64,000 bases of DNA from contig OZ022501.1 in NCBI GenBank assembly GCA_963989385.1, forward strand, positions 2,180,001 to 2,244,000. Reading direction: 5' to 3'. The notes under the pieces are model-generated. The model was given only the letters and a program-made list of their open reading frames with translations. It had not been told where the DNA came from and did no database searches. This DNA is from Ctena decussata. Its lineage: Eukaryota; Mollusca; Bivalvia; Lucinida; Lucinidae. This document shows positions 44,576-56,286 of the stretch, in pieces; position 1 is the stretch's first letter; every line of letters starts with the position of its first letter. Position numbers and translations under genes: made by a program.

Positions 44576-45822
44576 TGTCCCCCCACCAGAGGTGAGGGGG
44601 ACATATTGCTTTGAGTGCCATGTGTCGGCGTGAAAATTTGTATCTGTATATTTCTTCAACCGGAATTTAACCAAAATTGCATGGATACATCATTTGGACA
44701 AGCCAGTGAGCTGATTAAGTTTTGGTGAGTTTGACCCAATTTTCAAGGTCACAGGAGGTCTTAGAATGTTATATTTCATGTGTCGGCGTGGGCATGACAA
44801 TTTCTTGTACCCACGATATCTCTTGAACCAATCAATGGAATTTCACCAAACTTTCATGGATATATCATTGGGACAAGTTTAAGAGCTGATTAGATTTTGG
44901 TGACCTTGACTTAGATAACAGTTTCTTGTACCCATGATGTCTCCTGAACCAATGGATTGAATGTAACCAAACTTGCAAGGATACATCATTGAGACAAGTT
45001 TAAGAGGTGATTATATTTTGTTGACCTTCATCTCATTTTCAATGTCATTGTAGGACTTAGATGATAATTTCTTGTACCCACAATATCTTATGAACCAGTA
45101 AATGGAATTTAACCAAACTTGCATGGATATATCACTGAGACTAACTTTGGAGCTGATCAGATGTTGGTGACCTTGACCTTATTTTCAAGGTCACAGGAGG
45201 ACTTAGATCTGTGAAAATTTCAATAAAATTCATATATCTCATTAGCCTTTGGCTTACTTTCCACTTTACTTTCATAGATATACCTTTGGGACAATCTCAA
45301 GAGTTTGCTATGTTTTGATGACCTTCACTCCATTTTCAAAGTCAAAAGCTAACTTACAAATGCTTATTTTTTCTCTTAAAAACGAGTTATATCTTGAACT
45401 AATTGACAGACATTCACCAGACTTGCATGAATATATTGTAGTGACAGGTTTAAGACAAGTTTAGTAGTTAGTGACCTTGACCCATTTTTAGCTCGCCTGA
45501 ACAAAAGTTCAGGAAGAGCTATTGTTGTCACCCTGGCGTCAGCGTCCGCATCGGCGTCCGTGTCCGCGTCGGGGTCCGGATTGGATGTTTTGGTTAAAGT
45601 TTTATTATGTGATGGGCAATGCACTGCAGGCGAGCTATCCTGTACGCGGACAGGTCTTGCTGAAGGACACCGTCTTCTATGTAGGATATCTTTAGAACCA
45701 ATGGATGGGTTTCTCCAAACTTGCATAGATATTTTATTTGTACAGGCTTTTTATTCATTAGAGGGGATGGGAAATGGGCTGGTGGGGGGACATCAGTTAT
45801 TCTCTGAAAAACAATTCTAGTT
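44576..45822 (+). repeat. Minisatellite-core element with GTCCCCCCAC ends (host of family B copy 4)
   Basis: Left hairpin TGTCCCCCcaccagaggtgaGGGGGACA and right end GGTGGGGGGACAT. Core units of about 150 bp carry cttgtacccacgatatctc, gaaccaatnnatggaatttn and accttgacc. Nested insertion at 45490-45659. Confidence 0.65.
45490..45659 (-). mobile_element. Family B HINE-like element, copy 4, core-less (170 bp)
   Basis: It has both family B termini (AGCTCGCCTGAACaaaaGTTCAGG and caggCGAGCTATcCTGT..ACAGGTCTTG), the microsatellite and the start of one unit, but no nuclear-receptor palindrome. It shows that the ends alone could be mobile. Confidence 0.75.
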
Positions 45823-45924
45823 TTTTATGTATTATCAAATGTCAATCTATTTTCTACCTCTCTGTAAAATTTAAAGTCCATCAGTGGCGAAATAAGAAAG
45901 TTACGATTTACCCACCTGCTTATA

Positions 45925-46845
45925 TACTGAACAAAAAAAGGAACGTTACATAGATAGTTCATGAATTTTAAGCTAAAGAACACTAATTTCAAATAATGCT
46001 ACGTTATTCTCCCACGTGTTAGACTTCAGACCATCTTATGAACTAATCGGTTTGCGATTCGCATAAATTGTTACAGAATTATTCCACTTTGACTGATAAC
46101 ACCACTGACAATGTGAAACGCTCGCTGTGCATGCACAAGCGCTTAAATATTTGCACTTTCGGATTTGCCTTGTAACCGCCAATAAGAAACCCTATGAACC
46201 GTTTGACACTTAACCAGCAGCTCAAAGAAATAAGATGTTAAAGATAATGTGTCTTTGAAATTGTCTCCCTTGCAATTAAAAGTATAGCAAATCATTTACT
46301 CCGATTAACCAGTGCATTTCAATAAAATTTTCAAGTTTAATTCATAGACCTTATTCCAGCTTCTCCAGACAATGGTTCTTGATGGAAAAGTTTGATCAAA
46401 CTGGTTAATTGTCCATGGTATATCACCTTGCATTGTCTGTGGGACTTTCAGTGCATAGCATGAAAGTCAGAGTCAAATGTCATGAAAAGCGATATTCCAA
46501 GCCTTGTGCTTCACTGATCAACCCTTTGTAAGCGGCGATTGGACCGTTTTCGTAACAACTAGTGCCTGATAAACATTTCAGAAGTGACTTTCTCACATGT
46601 GCTGACAATTTGAGTGAAACAAGGGTCATCAAAAGGCACCTAAAATAGCACTTTCAAATCCTGACCCCTCATTGAATCAAACTAATCTGGAGACATTAAT
46701 CTCGCAGCTTATGTTGTGATATTCATCTTCTGAAATACGGATACTTTTTGGCAGTTAGATATAAAATAAAATTGGTAAAGTCTTAATTCAGATCAAAGAG
46801 CATGTGCATTGAATGTGCATGTAACGTTTCTTTTTTTGTTCAGTA
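45925..46845. mobile_element. TA-flanked non-autonomous element, 921 bp
   Basis: TACTGAACAAAAAAAGGAAC followed by GTTACAT is inverted at the right end (ATGTAACGTTtCTTTTTTTG then TTCAGTA), with TA on both sides. No long ORF inside. Confidence 0.75.
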
Positions 46846-46849
46846 TAGA

Positions 46850-47745
46850 ACCTTTGGGGTAAATTGCAGCTTTCTTATTTCACAACCGATCGCATTATGT
46901 TAATGCATTGGAAACGAATGTTTGATCGCTGTTATTGCATAAATTCAACGAATTATTCGTTATATTTTGTCACTGTTTGACAGCCAACGCACTGGTGCAT
47001 CTTTTTACTAATATTTGTCTTCCGGGCCCGAGAGCATTCAGCTATTCAAAATGGCTGCCATCATCCTATTCAACCTTAGCCCTATTCAAAAGTGCTCTTG
47101 GATTCAAACATCTTTAGTTTCATTTTTATTTTGATGTTTACGTTTTTATTTATAGACTGAATTAGCGTTTCGCAACATGAACGTCAGACTGAAAAAGATA
47201 GCGAAACGCGATCTTTTGAAGCAGAAGTAATTCAACCTCAATATTTCGGAAAAGTGTCCAAGATGGTCGTTGTAGTTGATGCGAAATAGAATGCAAATTA
47301 ATCAACAAAAAGCAGATACCTTGAGCAATAATTTCCATGCAGAACAAGCCTGATCAATTCATATACCATCCTGCAGTTCTCGATTGCAGAAAGCCTGAGA
47401 TGGATGTTTACTTTAACACTTATTTACTCTCTATTTGGAATCCTAAGAATGTAAGCAAACATCACTTTAAACCTGAGTCACGAAGATGACGTCAGATTAC
47501 AAAAGCATGGTGACGTCATATAAGCATGCATAGGTAGAGCATCACCAATTTTTGTAATTCGATCGAATTGGGAGAGACAAAGTTGCATGGCGGTTTTTTA
47601 GTGGCCCGGCACAAACATAATGAAAGTTCTGTCATCGTGCATCAACAGCGCGTGAAAACCCTTGTTGAAACACGGCTTTTCGCCGGTTGATGCACGGCTG
47701 TTTATACCTCTCGGCACTGCTTTTTATGCAATAATACCTTATCAT
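46850..47745. other. Intergenic, nothing recognised
   Basis: Between WDR18 and the PAN/EB gene. Short frames only; no family similarity recognised on either strand. Confidence 0.4.
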
Positions 47746-47747
47746 TT

Positions 47748-47793
47748 CCCAGCAGGCACACAAGGCTGAATAAACGTTGATTCAGCCTTGTGT
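47748..47793. repeat. CCCAGCAGGCACACAAGG hairpin element, copy 1
   Basis: CACAAGGCTGAATaaacgttGATTCAGCCTTGTG forms a hairpin. Two more copies at 48494-48590 and 50140-50194. Confidence 0.7.
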
Positions 47794-48493
47794 TTCCAGT
47801 CGGTTCCTTTTTACACTACTCTGCCGAATTAAGGCCATTACTGCAGAATATAAAACTCATGTAAGATACATTTTTCGCGTCACAGACGCGTATAGTTTCG
47901 ATATTGTTCCATATTTCACAAGATTTCATCGTGTGTCAAATTTTAGCCAATAATATCAAATGTCAAGAAATATTTAATCTTCGTTTTTTCCGTCGCATGC
48001 ACTGTGATTACTAGCACTCTGTCATATATTAATTCAAAATGTTTCTCTTGTTGGTAATTTTACAATAGAAAACAGACGCAGATATTCAAAACTTTTTTTT
48101 TTTCGACGTAGATCTACTTTTAATTTCTACTTTCGGTTTAATACACACAAATAAACAGTGCATCATGTTGGTAACTATTTTGAAACAGGTCATTTTTTAA
48201 TTTTAAATTGGACAGCCCAATTTCGAGATAGGTCATTGTCGCTACCCAGTGTCAATATTACGGTTGTGGGTGCCTACCGACATTGCTGACGTGAGCCATA
48301 TTCAGGAAAGTTACCGTCAACTCTTCAACTAGAGACATATTACAAAACACACTTCCATTTAATCTGCGACGATTATCTTTTTAAAAAGATTTTTCTTGTT
48401 TTCCACAACCTTCGCAGGTTAGTGCACAAATAATGCTTGAACTGCTTTGTTTTCCGCTTTTGCGATAGAGGCATTCCAGCTGCCTACTACTAA

Positions 48494-48590
48494 CCCAGCA
48501 GGCACACAAGGTTGAATCAACCTCGATTCAACGTCTTGACGTTGAATCAAGGTTGATTCAAGGTTGATTCAACTTTATGTGCCCAATGGG
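48494..48590. repeat. CCCAGCAGGCACACAAGG hairpin element, copy 2 (expanded)
   Basis: The inner GTTGAATCAAC/GTTGATTCAA motif is multiplied (at least five related 11-13-bp units). It ends gtgcccaatggg. Confidence 0.7.
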
Positions 48591-48732
48591 GCTTTTGCTT
48601 TCGAGTCATTCCGGCTGCCCACTGCTATTACAGATTTCGCCATAAAAGTCGTGATATAAATTTTATACGGTTGTACTTTTTCTTAGTACTGGCTTATTGT
48701 GACAATGATCTGTTTACAAGTGCAATTAGGTA

Positions 48733-49708
48733 CACTCATTTGACCTATTCCGGTGGATTCACCTATTCCGGTGTATATTGTTTCTTTCTCTGTAACGAAA
48801 CAAGCTAGAAGCGAAATGATTTTTAGGTAATTACTTTCAATATTTATTAGTCAAACCCACATATACTAAGGATCGCATTTATCAATCAAAGATACGGAAA
48901 ACTGGGTTTAAAAGTGGCTGTTAATGCATATTTAACAAGAAAAATGACAGATGTTTTCAGGCCAACTGTGAAAATAGGGACGGACAATATTTGTGTAAAC
49001 AAATATGTCGTAAACTTATATGTCTGTCGATTGCTCATTTTATTAGCTATCTAAACCGATAAATATCAAAATGAAATTAAATCATTTACTTAGGTTTATT
49101 GAAATTTTAATTTATTAGCTCATTTAGCCTATTCCGGCGGATAGTACATTTGGGGAATGTCTCTGAGTTCTGAAATCCATATTAGTGCTGCATTCTCGTC
49201 ATGCAATTTGAATATGTAAGTAAAGCTCCATAAGGCTTTATTTTGAATTGTCATTTATCATAGAATCCTGGATAAAAATATCAAACATTGTACTAACGGG
49301 CACTGAATCACCGAAATAATTTTTCAGTGAGGCCGTGTGTATAATCAGATGTTTTAAATAATCAATTATGTCAAATAAACATTTGTTTGCATAAAATCAT
49401 CTTTCATCGAGCTAGTAATAACCCGACAGTTTACTTTTGGGGCGCCCTCGGTGGTTCTTTCGATTTATTGTAAAAAAATATACAGATCCACTGGAATAAA
49501 AGAAGGTGCGTCGAAATAGGATAAATGACAACCTCTGGTTGTCGTCAGATTTTCCTATCTTCCTCAAATAGTTTGTGAACCCAAACAAAGTGCCTTAAAC
49601 AAGAAGCTTTTATTTATTTACTGACACAAATAAATTAAAAAATGACAGTGTATTTAGACTGTAGCGCACGGTCGACTGAAACGTGCGTCGGAATAGGTCA
49701 AATGACTG
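48733..49708. mobile_element. TA-flanked non-autonomous element, 976 bp
   Basis: CACTCATTTGACCTATTCCG at the left and CGGAATAGGTCAAATGACTG at the right, flanked by TA. Internal copies of the same motif occur near 48765 and 49125. Confidence 0.75.
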
Positions 49709-50139
49709 TAACTATTAGTTCCAGCCCGTGGGTAGCTTATCCGTTTGGGAATAGGGCTTCATTCACAAGATATGAGCCATGCAATCATGGAGAAAATTGC
49801 ATTCTTGCGTGTGCGAACAGTGAAGACTCTGATCAGCCTGCATATCTGCGCAGTCGGATTAACGATTTCCCCATTTTCACTCTATAGATTCCTTAGGGGT
49901 TATGATCAGTCTGTTTGGATGATCTGAGTCATTGCTGTTCTCACACGGTAATGGTTTTTTACGTTACAGGTGTATAATAACATAAACTGTTTATGGTCTA
50001 CAGATCATATGTGCCAGGAGAGAAATAACTTCTGATATAGAATTATCCCACCGCATACTTCATTTGCAGGGACATGTAGAGCTAAGTGTTAGTCTTTATC
50101 AATGCGTGTCCGTAGCTAATAACATTGGCGACACCACTT

Positions 50140-50194
50140 CCAGCAGGCACACAAGGTTGAATCAATGTTGATTCAACCTTGTGTGCCTAATGGG
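50140..50194. repeat. CCAGCAGGCACACAAGG hairpin element, copy 3
   Basis: ACACAAGGTTGAATCAAtgTTGATTCAACCTTGTGTGCC is an almost perfect hairpin ending TAATGGG. Confidence 0.75.
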
Positions 50195-50359
50195 CTTCTT
50201 ATCAAAATCAGAGGATGTAGAACACAAGCCTTGATATTTATAATATTTAGTCATGTAGTCCTCTATATTTATATTTATTCGAGATCCCTACTTACAGACT
50301 CGGGTCTCATATGGAGCCTGTTAAGGGTGCGTTTCCTGGAGCCGTATAGGGAGCTCCAT

Positions 50360-50590
50360 TAACCCTTTCAGGACTGCATGGAAACCCGTTTTGGGGACAT
50401 ATGCAAAAAGTGCAGACCGAGTTCAGACGTGGCGTCTGAACAAGCCATACACTGTTTTCTTACAAGAATTTCTATGCAAAAAAAAACAATAAAAATTAAA
50501 ACATCCCCCCCCCAGAAACCCCTAAAACTAGCAATGGATTCATCCATATGATAAGGATGGACAAGTCCACTGGTCAAAAAAGGGTTGTGA
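50360..50590. repeat. Degraded TTAACCCTTT-type MITE
   Basis: It starts TTAACCCTTTCAGGACTGCA; an inner hairpin gaGTTCAGACGtggCGTCTGAACaa follows; the right end aaaaagggttgtgataa is worn. Confidence 0.45.
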
Positions 50591-50848
50591 TAATTTGAAC
50601 AATGAACGAATTGGAGATCCTGGTACTGCTCGATGGATGATGCCGTGGACCAGTGTATAATGTTTCCTAGATGTTTTCATTAATGAGACAATTGTTATTC
50701 AGGCGTCAATAAAGCTGTATCGGCTAAATCCCATCTGACGCATCAAGAAAATTATCGTTACTAATCAACATAGATTTAATTAAATTCATAAACTCTGGTT
50801 TCGGAGCCACTTCAATGTGTTATTTAGCGGAACTAAAACAGCTACATC

Positions 50849-51158
50849 ATGGTACTGTCAGCCAGTTTTGTTTTGCAACTGACATTAATTCTGGCAGCAT
50901 TTAGTTATGTTTTGTCTGCTATCCAGTTTTTGAAATTCAAACGTCAGTCTGAGACACCAGCGCGGCTATTACATCATTATAACAAACTTGACGTATCGTT
51001 GTCGGAATGTTCCGTACTATGTCATGATGACGTGCAGTGTAAGTCTGTCAACTATCGGGCGGAAACAAACACTTGTGAACATGTAAATGTGTCCATTTAT
51101 TATGATAACTACGAAATGGAGCAGGAACCTGGATGGAGAACGTACGCAAAGGAAGCAA
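50849..51158 (+). CDS. PAN/EB gene exon 1 (signal peptide and first PAN-like segment)
   Basis: The ATG is followed by a hydrophobic stretch, then ECSVLCHDDVQCKSVNYRAE and TNTCEHVNVS, typical of PAN/apple folds, and GWRTYAKEA. The donor is GCAA|GTATGT at 51158/51159. The reading frame continues 14 codons into the intron before a stop, so an unspliced short form is possible but less likely. Confidence 0.72.
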
Positions 51159-53176
51159 GTATGTTAAAACACGATAAGATTAACTTAAGTTTAAACATAT
51201 AAATTTATTGTATCGTAAACTGTACTTGATTACAATATAAACATGATACAAACAATAGGATCAGAACGGAAGCATAAATGCTTATTTAGTTCTTCTCCTG
51301 TGCTATTTAGTTATTCTCCTACAGGAGAAGAACTAAATAAGCACAGGAGAAGAACTAACGATTAACTTTGGTATATTAATTTTAAAAAAGCTGTAACAAC
51401 AAAAGAAAGATTATAAAAAAGACAATCTTTATATTTCGGCGTTAATCTTATGAGACAAACAAAACAAAATGTGCAGGTATTTTTAAGTACATACACAAGC
51501 TGCAAAGCTAAACGTCTTTTTAAGCTTTATCTTGTAGCATAGACACTTTCCAAATTTAGTATTGCACATGTAGGCATATGAAGATCATTAGCTGGGCAGT
51601 TAACAGCCTTTCCACGTTTTGTCTTTAAAGTATAAAAGGTAAAAAGATAGGCAAACAAGGTCTGTTAAATGGACAGATAAGCACAGTTGCATTTTCATTG
51701 CATTATGCATTTGTACAATACTTTATCTTGTAAGCATATTAGATGTCCATCAGATGGACAATTTTATATACGAGGGTTGATGTAAACAACTTTTTTTTCA
51801 GACAGTTTTTCTTAAATATCTCTGCATTAACAAAATATTTTACAGATCTGTGTTTACCATTATATTTGGCATATTTCCTTCTATCTAGAACCGTTGAGAC
51901 GCTAAAGATGCACTCACCGAGTTAAGCCTGTTTTTTTAGAAAACCGTGTAGATTCTTGTACTTCGTCACAAAGCAGCATGTATCGCCTTTGTTCCTTTAT
52001 CATTTGCAAACCTGAACCCATCAGCGAGTGGCCTAGTTAGTGCTCTTTACAACCACGGTTAAATCCGATTTCAGCTTCATACGTTACAAGAATAAACAGC
52101 CATCTTTCACAGGAGGGGGTCTAGCTTTTCGCATTTACCACCATCTCAGCATTCCTTTTAAACATTTACGACCATCTGCGCAACAAAACACAAATCATGA
52201 CACGACTATCGACAAAAATCATGTCCGAAATCCTTCATATTTAGATTTTTTGCACTTAATCGTGTCTTCTCCTCAATCTGGATTTTCAGTCCAGTGATAA
52301 TAGTTGTAAGATGGTCGACTAACTTTCGAATGAGATTTTATTGATAAAACGGAAGGATGGGGATTGCTAGCTAAGTATCAGGTACTCAACCACAACAGGC
52401 ACGTCCAGACTGACTTTTTGAAGTTTACCCGCCCTTAGTCGTCGCCCCTTAACTTGCGTCACAACTACAATGTACGACCTGACCCCAGCCCGGCAGTGGC
52501 AAGGCGGCTGTTTGAAACTGCAGAACCGCAATATTTTCAAGCCCTCTATAAACTTTGTGAACCCTTTGTCACTCGGCATCACAAATATGCATATCAGTAT
52601 GCGAGGGGTTGCGTGAAAAGGCTTGTCCCAGCAGGAAACATTCAGACCTAATGTTGCATGTGTGCAATGCATTCTTTCTAGCATAAACAGTCAACGAACA
52701 CTGGGTATATGAACATGAGTGACAAATGAGAGACTCTGAGTACTTTGCGCATGATCATGTGCGCATTTGCGACATATTTTTACATGCTCATGCTTATTGC
52801 TGTGTATTACAAATGCATATTGTCATTTTTCAAAATGTGCTTGCTGTTCTCGAACCCGCCGAAAACAAGATACAACAATATGCAAGAAGTTTATTACGAA
52901 TTTTCGGCCCACATAGGAGCACCTACAGAAGGTAATAGATAGTAGAGTAACTAAATATAATCAAGCCAAGAAATTCAAATGACAGATCATATCAGAAACA
53001 AAAAGACGGACATGCACACTTATGAAATGCAACTACAGTTTAAGGTGAAAGGGCACACTTTCAGGGGGACAAACTTTGTCATTTAGACAGCTGCCTCCCT
53101 TCCCAAAGCCTATCCCCCATATGGGAAGAATCTGTTCCCCTTGGAACAAACTCCTCCACCGAGAGCAGACCCCCCC

Positions 53177-53207
<31 letters not shown>

Positions 53208-55024
53208 ATCTAGGAAGGGCTGCGACAGTTACGGAAGCAGACAGGAAGTCACAATAAGTCACCCTCTTTAAAAAAAAAAAAAGGCAGAAAAAAGATATTG
53301 AAGCGCACCCTTCCATCTTACATGCCATGAGCAACGACAGACCTCCCTATTTTCATGTAAAGATACAAGCGACATGTTCATTGATCATCTGCTAATAAAC
53401 CACATCAATTCCTATCCATAAGTATGACAGTTATATGTGTAAGTTAAACCTGGTAAACCTTTCAAGATGAATGGGTCCAACTTCATGGGAAACACCCTGC
53501 CAATTTTTTTCTTCTTAGTCACCTTTTGGGAGCAGACAAAACTCCTGAAGGGAAGAATTTGCTCCCTTATGAGCAAACTTCCCCTCAAGAGAACATCCTA
53601 GCTGGAGGGGTTCCACTAAAGGGAAACATACAGGAAGCCACCCAAGTGTTTCCCCTTTGTAAAAGTGGCATAAGAATATATAGGTGCACCCACACACCCT
53701 CAAGGCCATAAGTAGTGATAACCAAATACAAATACAAATACAAATATTTTTATTGGTCTAAAATCCAATTACAGGATTGTCACCATAAACATCACAAAAC
53801 CTGCAAATAACACATGCTGTACCAAACCTCTTATATTACAAACTTATATACTAATACTTATTAAAGTCGTTCTACTCACTTATAAAAATCAATATGATTA
53901 TTATAATATATATTTGTGAATATACCATTCAATCCTATGTTATCATTAATTTGTGATTCCATTATTAAGTAAATTATTCCTTTCGTTATACAACTCAAAT
54001 ATAAAAGATATACTAAGGGCATTCAAGTCATAATCTTTACTTGACTTTATGAAAATAAATTTGTCTGAATTATTCATAATACTAAATGCTGGGTAAATAT
54101 CATTTATATTATCAAACCAAGATTTTCTGATATTTTCTAGGTTAGGACATAACCTAGATAACCACCATAACCAAGAAAAACAGTGGCAAAAGTTTTTTTT
54201 TCCTTCAAGGCATAAATTACTGCCTATAACACAAACTCATTATATTGTATGAAGATATCCAGTTGGTAAAAGCGAAAGAGTATGTTACGACATGAACGAA
54301 CAGTGAACTCAGACCAGCTTGCGCTACCGTGCAGTCTGATATGATCTCTTCGCATAAACTATGAGTCATGATCAGTGCAAATGGACAGTTACTCAGAATT
54401 TAGGTTTATCGGTACATCGCTGTATTTCAACCGTTTTACAAGGGACAGTAACCTTGGTTAGTTCCTGTTTGCTTATCTGGACCACGAGGCCCTTCCTAAA
54501 CGCATTCTAATCTTACAAAGAGGTGTCGTACCATAGTATGTCCTTTTCAGCAGCATTTCAAAAGCCACTGCAGGACGATGGGTTTACCACATGATTTTCA
54601 TTCGAAAAACTGGTCTGGCTTAGAATTCTAATAAACTGTCGGGTCTGTAAAAACTATAGCCTTTTTAAGTTTTTGTCATAATGACTTCTTACTGACGTTG
54701 TTGCGACGTCATAGTGACGTCGTACCGATATCAATAAGACGTCGTTCTAACGTCTTGTGCCCTCCGGGAGGAATGATGCGTAAAAAACGACCGAGTCCTA
54801 TAGTCCAACATTTTCACTGGGATAAACGTTGCAGTCGTTGTCTGTTATGAATGCCAGCGTGTAGTGTGTCCAAGTTGTATCGTGGAACACATCTTATCAC
54901 GTCTTTTATAGTGTGAGAGGTTTTACAGTGCGAATTCATCCCTCAAGAAGTTGGAGAGAAGGATGAAGTAGCAAAAAATAAGGCATTAAAATGATCAGAG
55001 AACACGGCCTCTGGGTTCTCAGTA

Positions 55025-55073
<49 letters not shown>

Positions 55074-56249
55074 AACATGAAAATATGAATGAACGTGCAG
55101 CATTACAATTGAGGGCCACGCAAGGCATCGAGCCTGGAACTCAAAATTACCATTCCTATGCTCTGCCAACTGAATTGTATAAAAACACTTGTTTAAGGTG
55201 TATGGGTACACATCCATGTTTCTCCGTTACTGTCGCACCTGCTTAGCAAGGCGCGATATACGCGTCCGGTTTTCCGCATGTCCGTCAGTCCGTTCACATT
55301 TATGTCGAATTGTCAATCCTACTGTTAAAAATTGCGTCAACCCTGGCGTTAAAAAATTTTCAATTAATTTCTCCAGAACCACAGCATCCATGGTTCCCAA
55401 ATTTCATATGGAGCATAATCAGACTGCAGGGCTTCGAAATGGTGAAATTCAGCCAGATATCTAGAATCCAAGATGGTCATCGTTGCTAAAAATTGTAAAA
55501 GCTACAAAATCAACGATTCTTCCAGAACCAACTGCTATATTTAGATCAAATTTTGCACGGAACATCAGCCCTGCCTTGGGTTTCAAAACTGTCCAATAAA
55601 AATTCTGTTTGTCTTTACGAGTCCCACTTATGCTCAGACGCCAATATCTAAAGAATAACTGAACAGATTTGATCAAATTTAAGCCGAATGACCCTTGAAT
55701 GAAACATATTTTTTTTTACAAAAAAGAAAAGAATGGACCATCCAAGATGGCAGTCTGCCATTACTAAACATAGCAAACACATGAAAATTGTAGTATCTCA
55801 GGAACACCTGAATGGATTTGGACCAACTTTATGTCAGAACGAACTTTGAATAAGCAATTTTCATTTGTTGCAAACTGACCAGCCGTAAGAGATAGCAAAA
55901 AATATAAAACTGTGAATATCTCAAGATCTTGCCAATGGATTTTGACAAAAGTTTTGTCAGAATAATTTGCGTCCAGAATCGTTTAATTCAGTTCTCTCAA
56001 TTTTTTATGCATAAATTTATCAAAATGTTTCACCATGACATCTTTTACTGTGGAAGTGCAGTGCAGGTGCGACCATAATATTGTTCCCATGTACAACGGA
56101 CCCCTTTCAAAAGGGTCAATTCTAAAAGGAACGAATTTGCTCTTTGCTCCTTGCGGAGCAAATTGTTTTTTGATTTGATCCCTACTGAGAAGCGAAGCAG
56201 AATTTTGATGATCCGCCGTTTGCAGAAGTAGCCGTTTGTATATCTCATT

Positions 56250-56286
<37 letters not shown>

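Noticed and set aside
54830..54905. VCYECQRVVCPSCIVEHIL, resembling a B-box zinc-binding motif
   Set aside because: The frame is closed within about 15 codons upstream and just downstream; no splice sites fit; likely chance or a very small relic.
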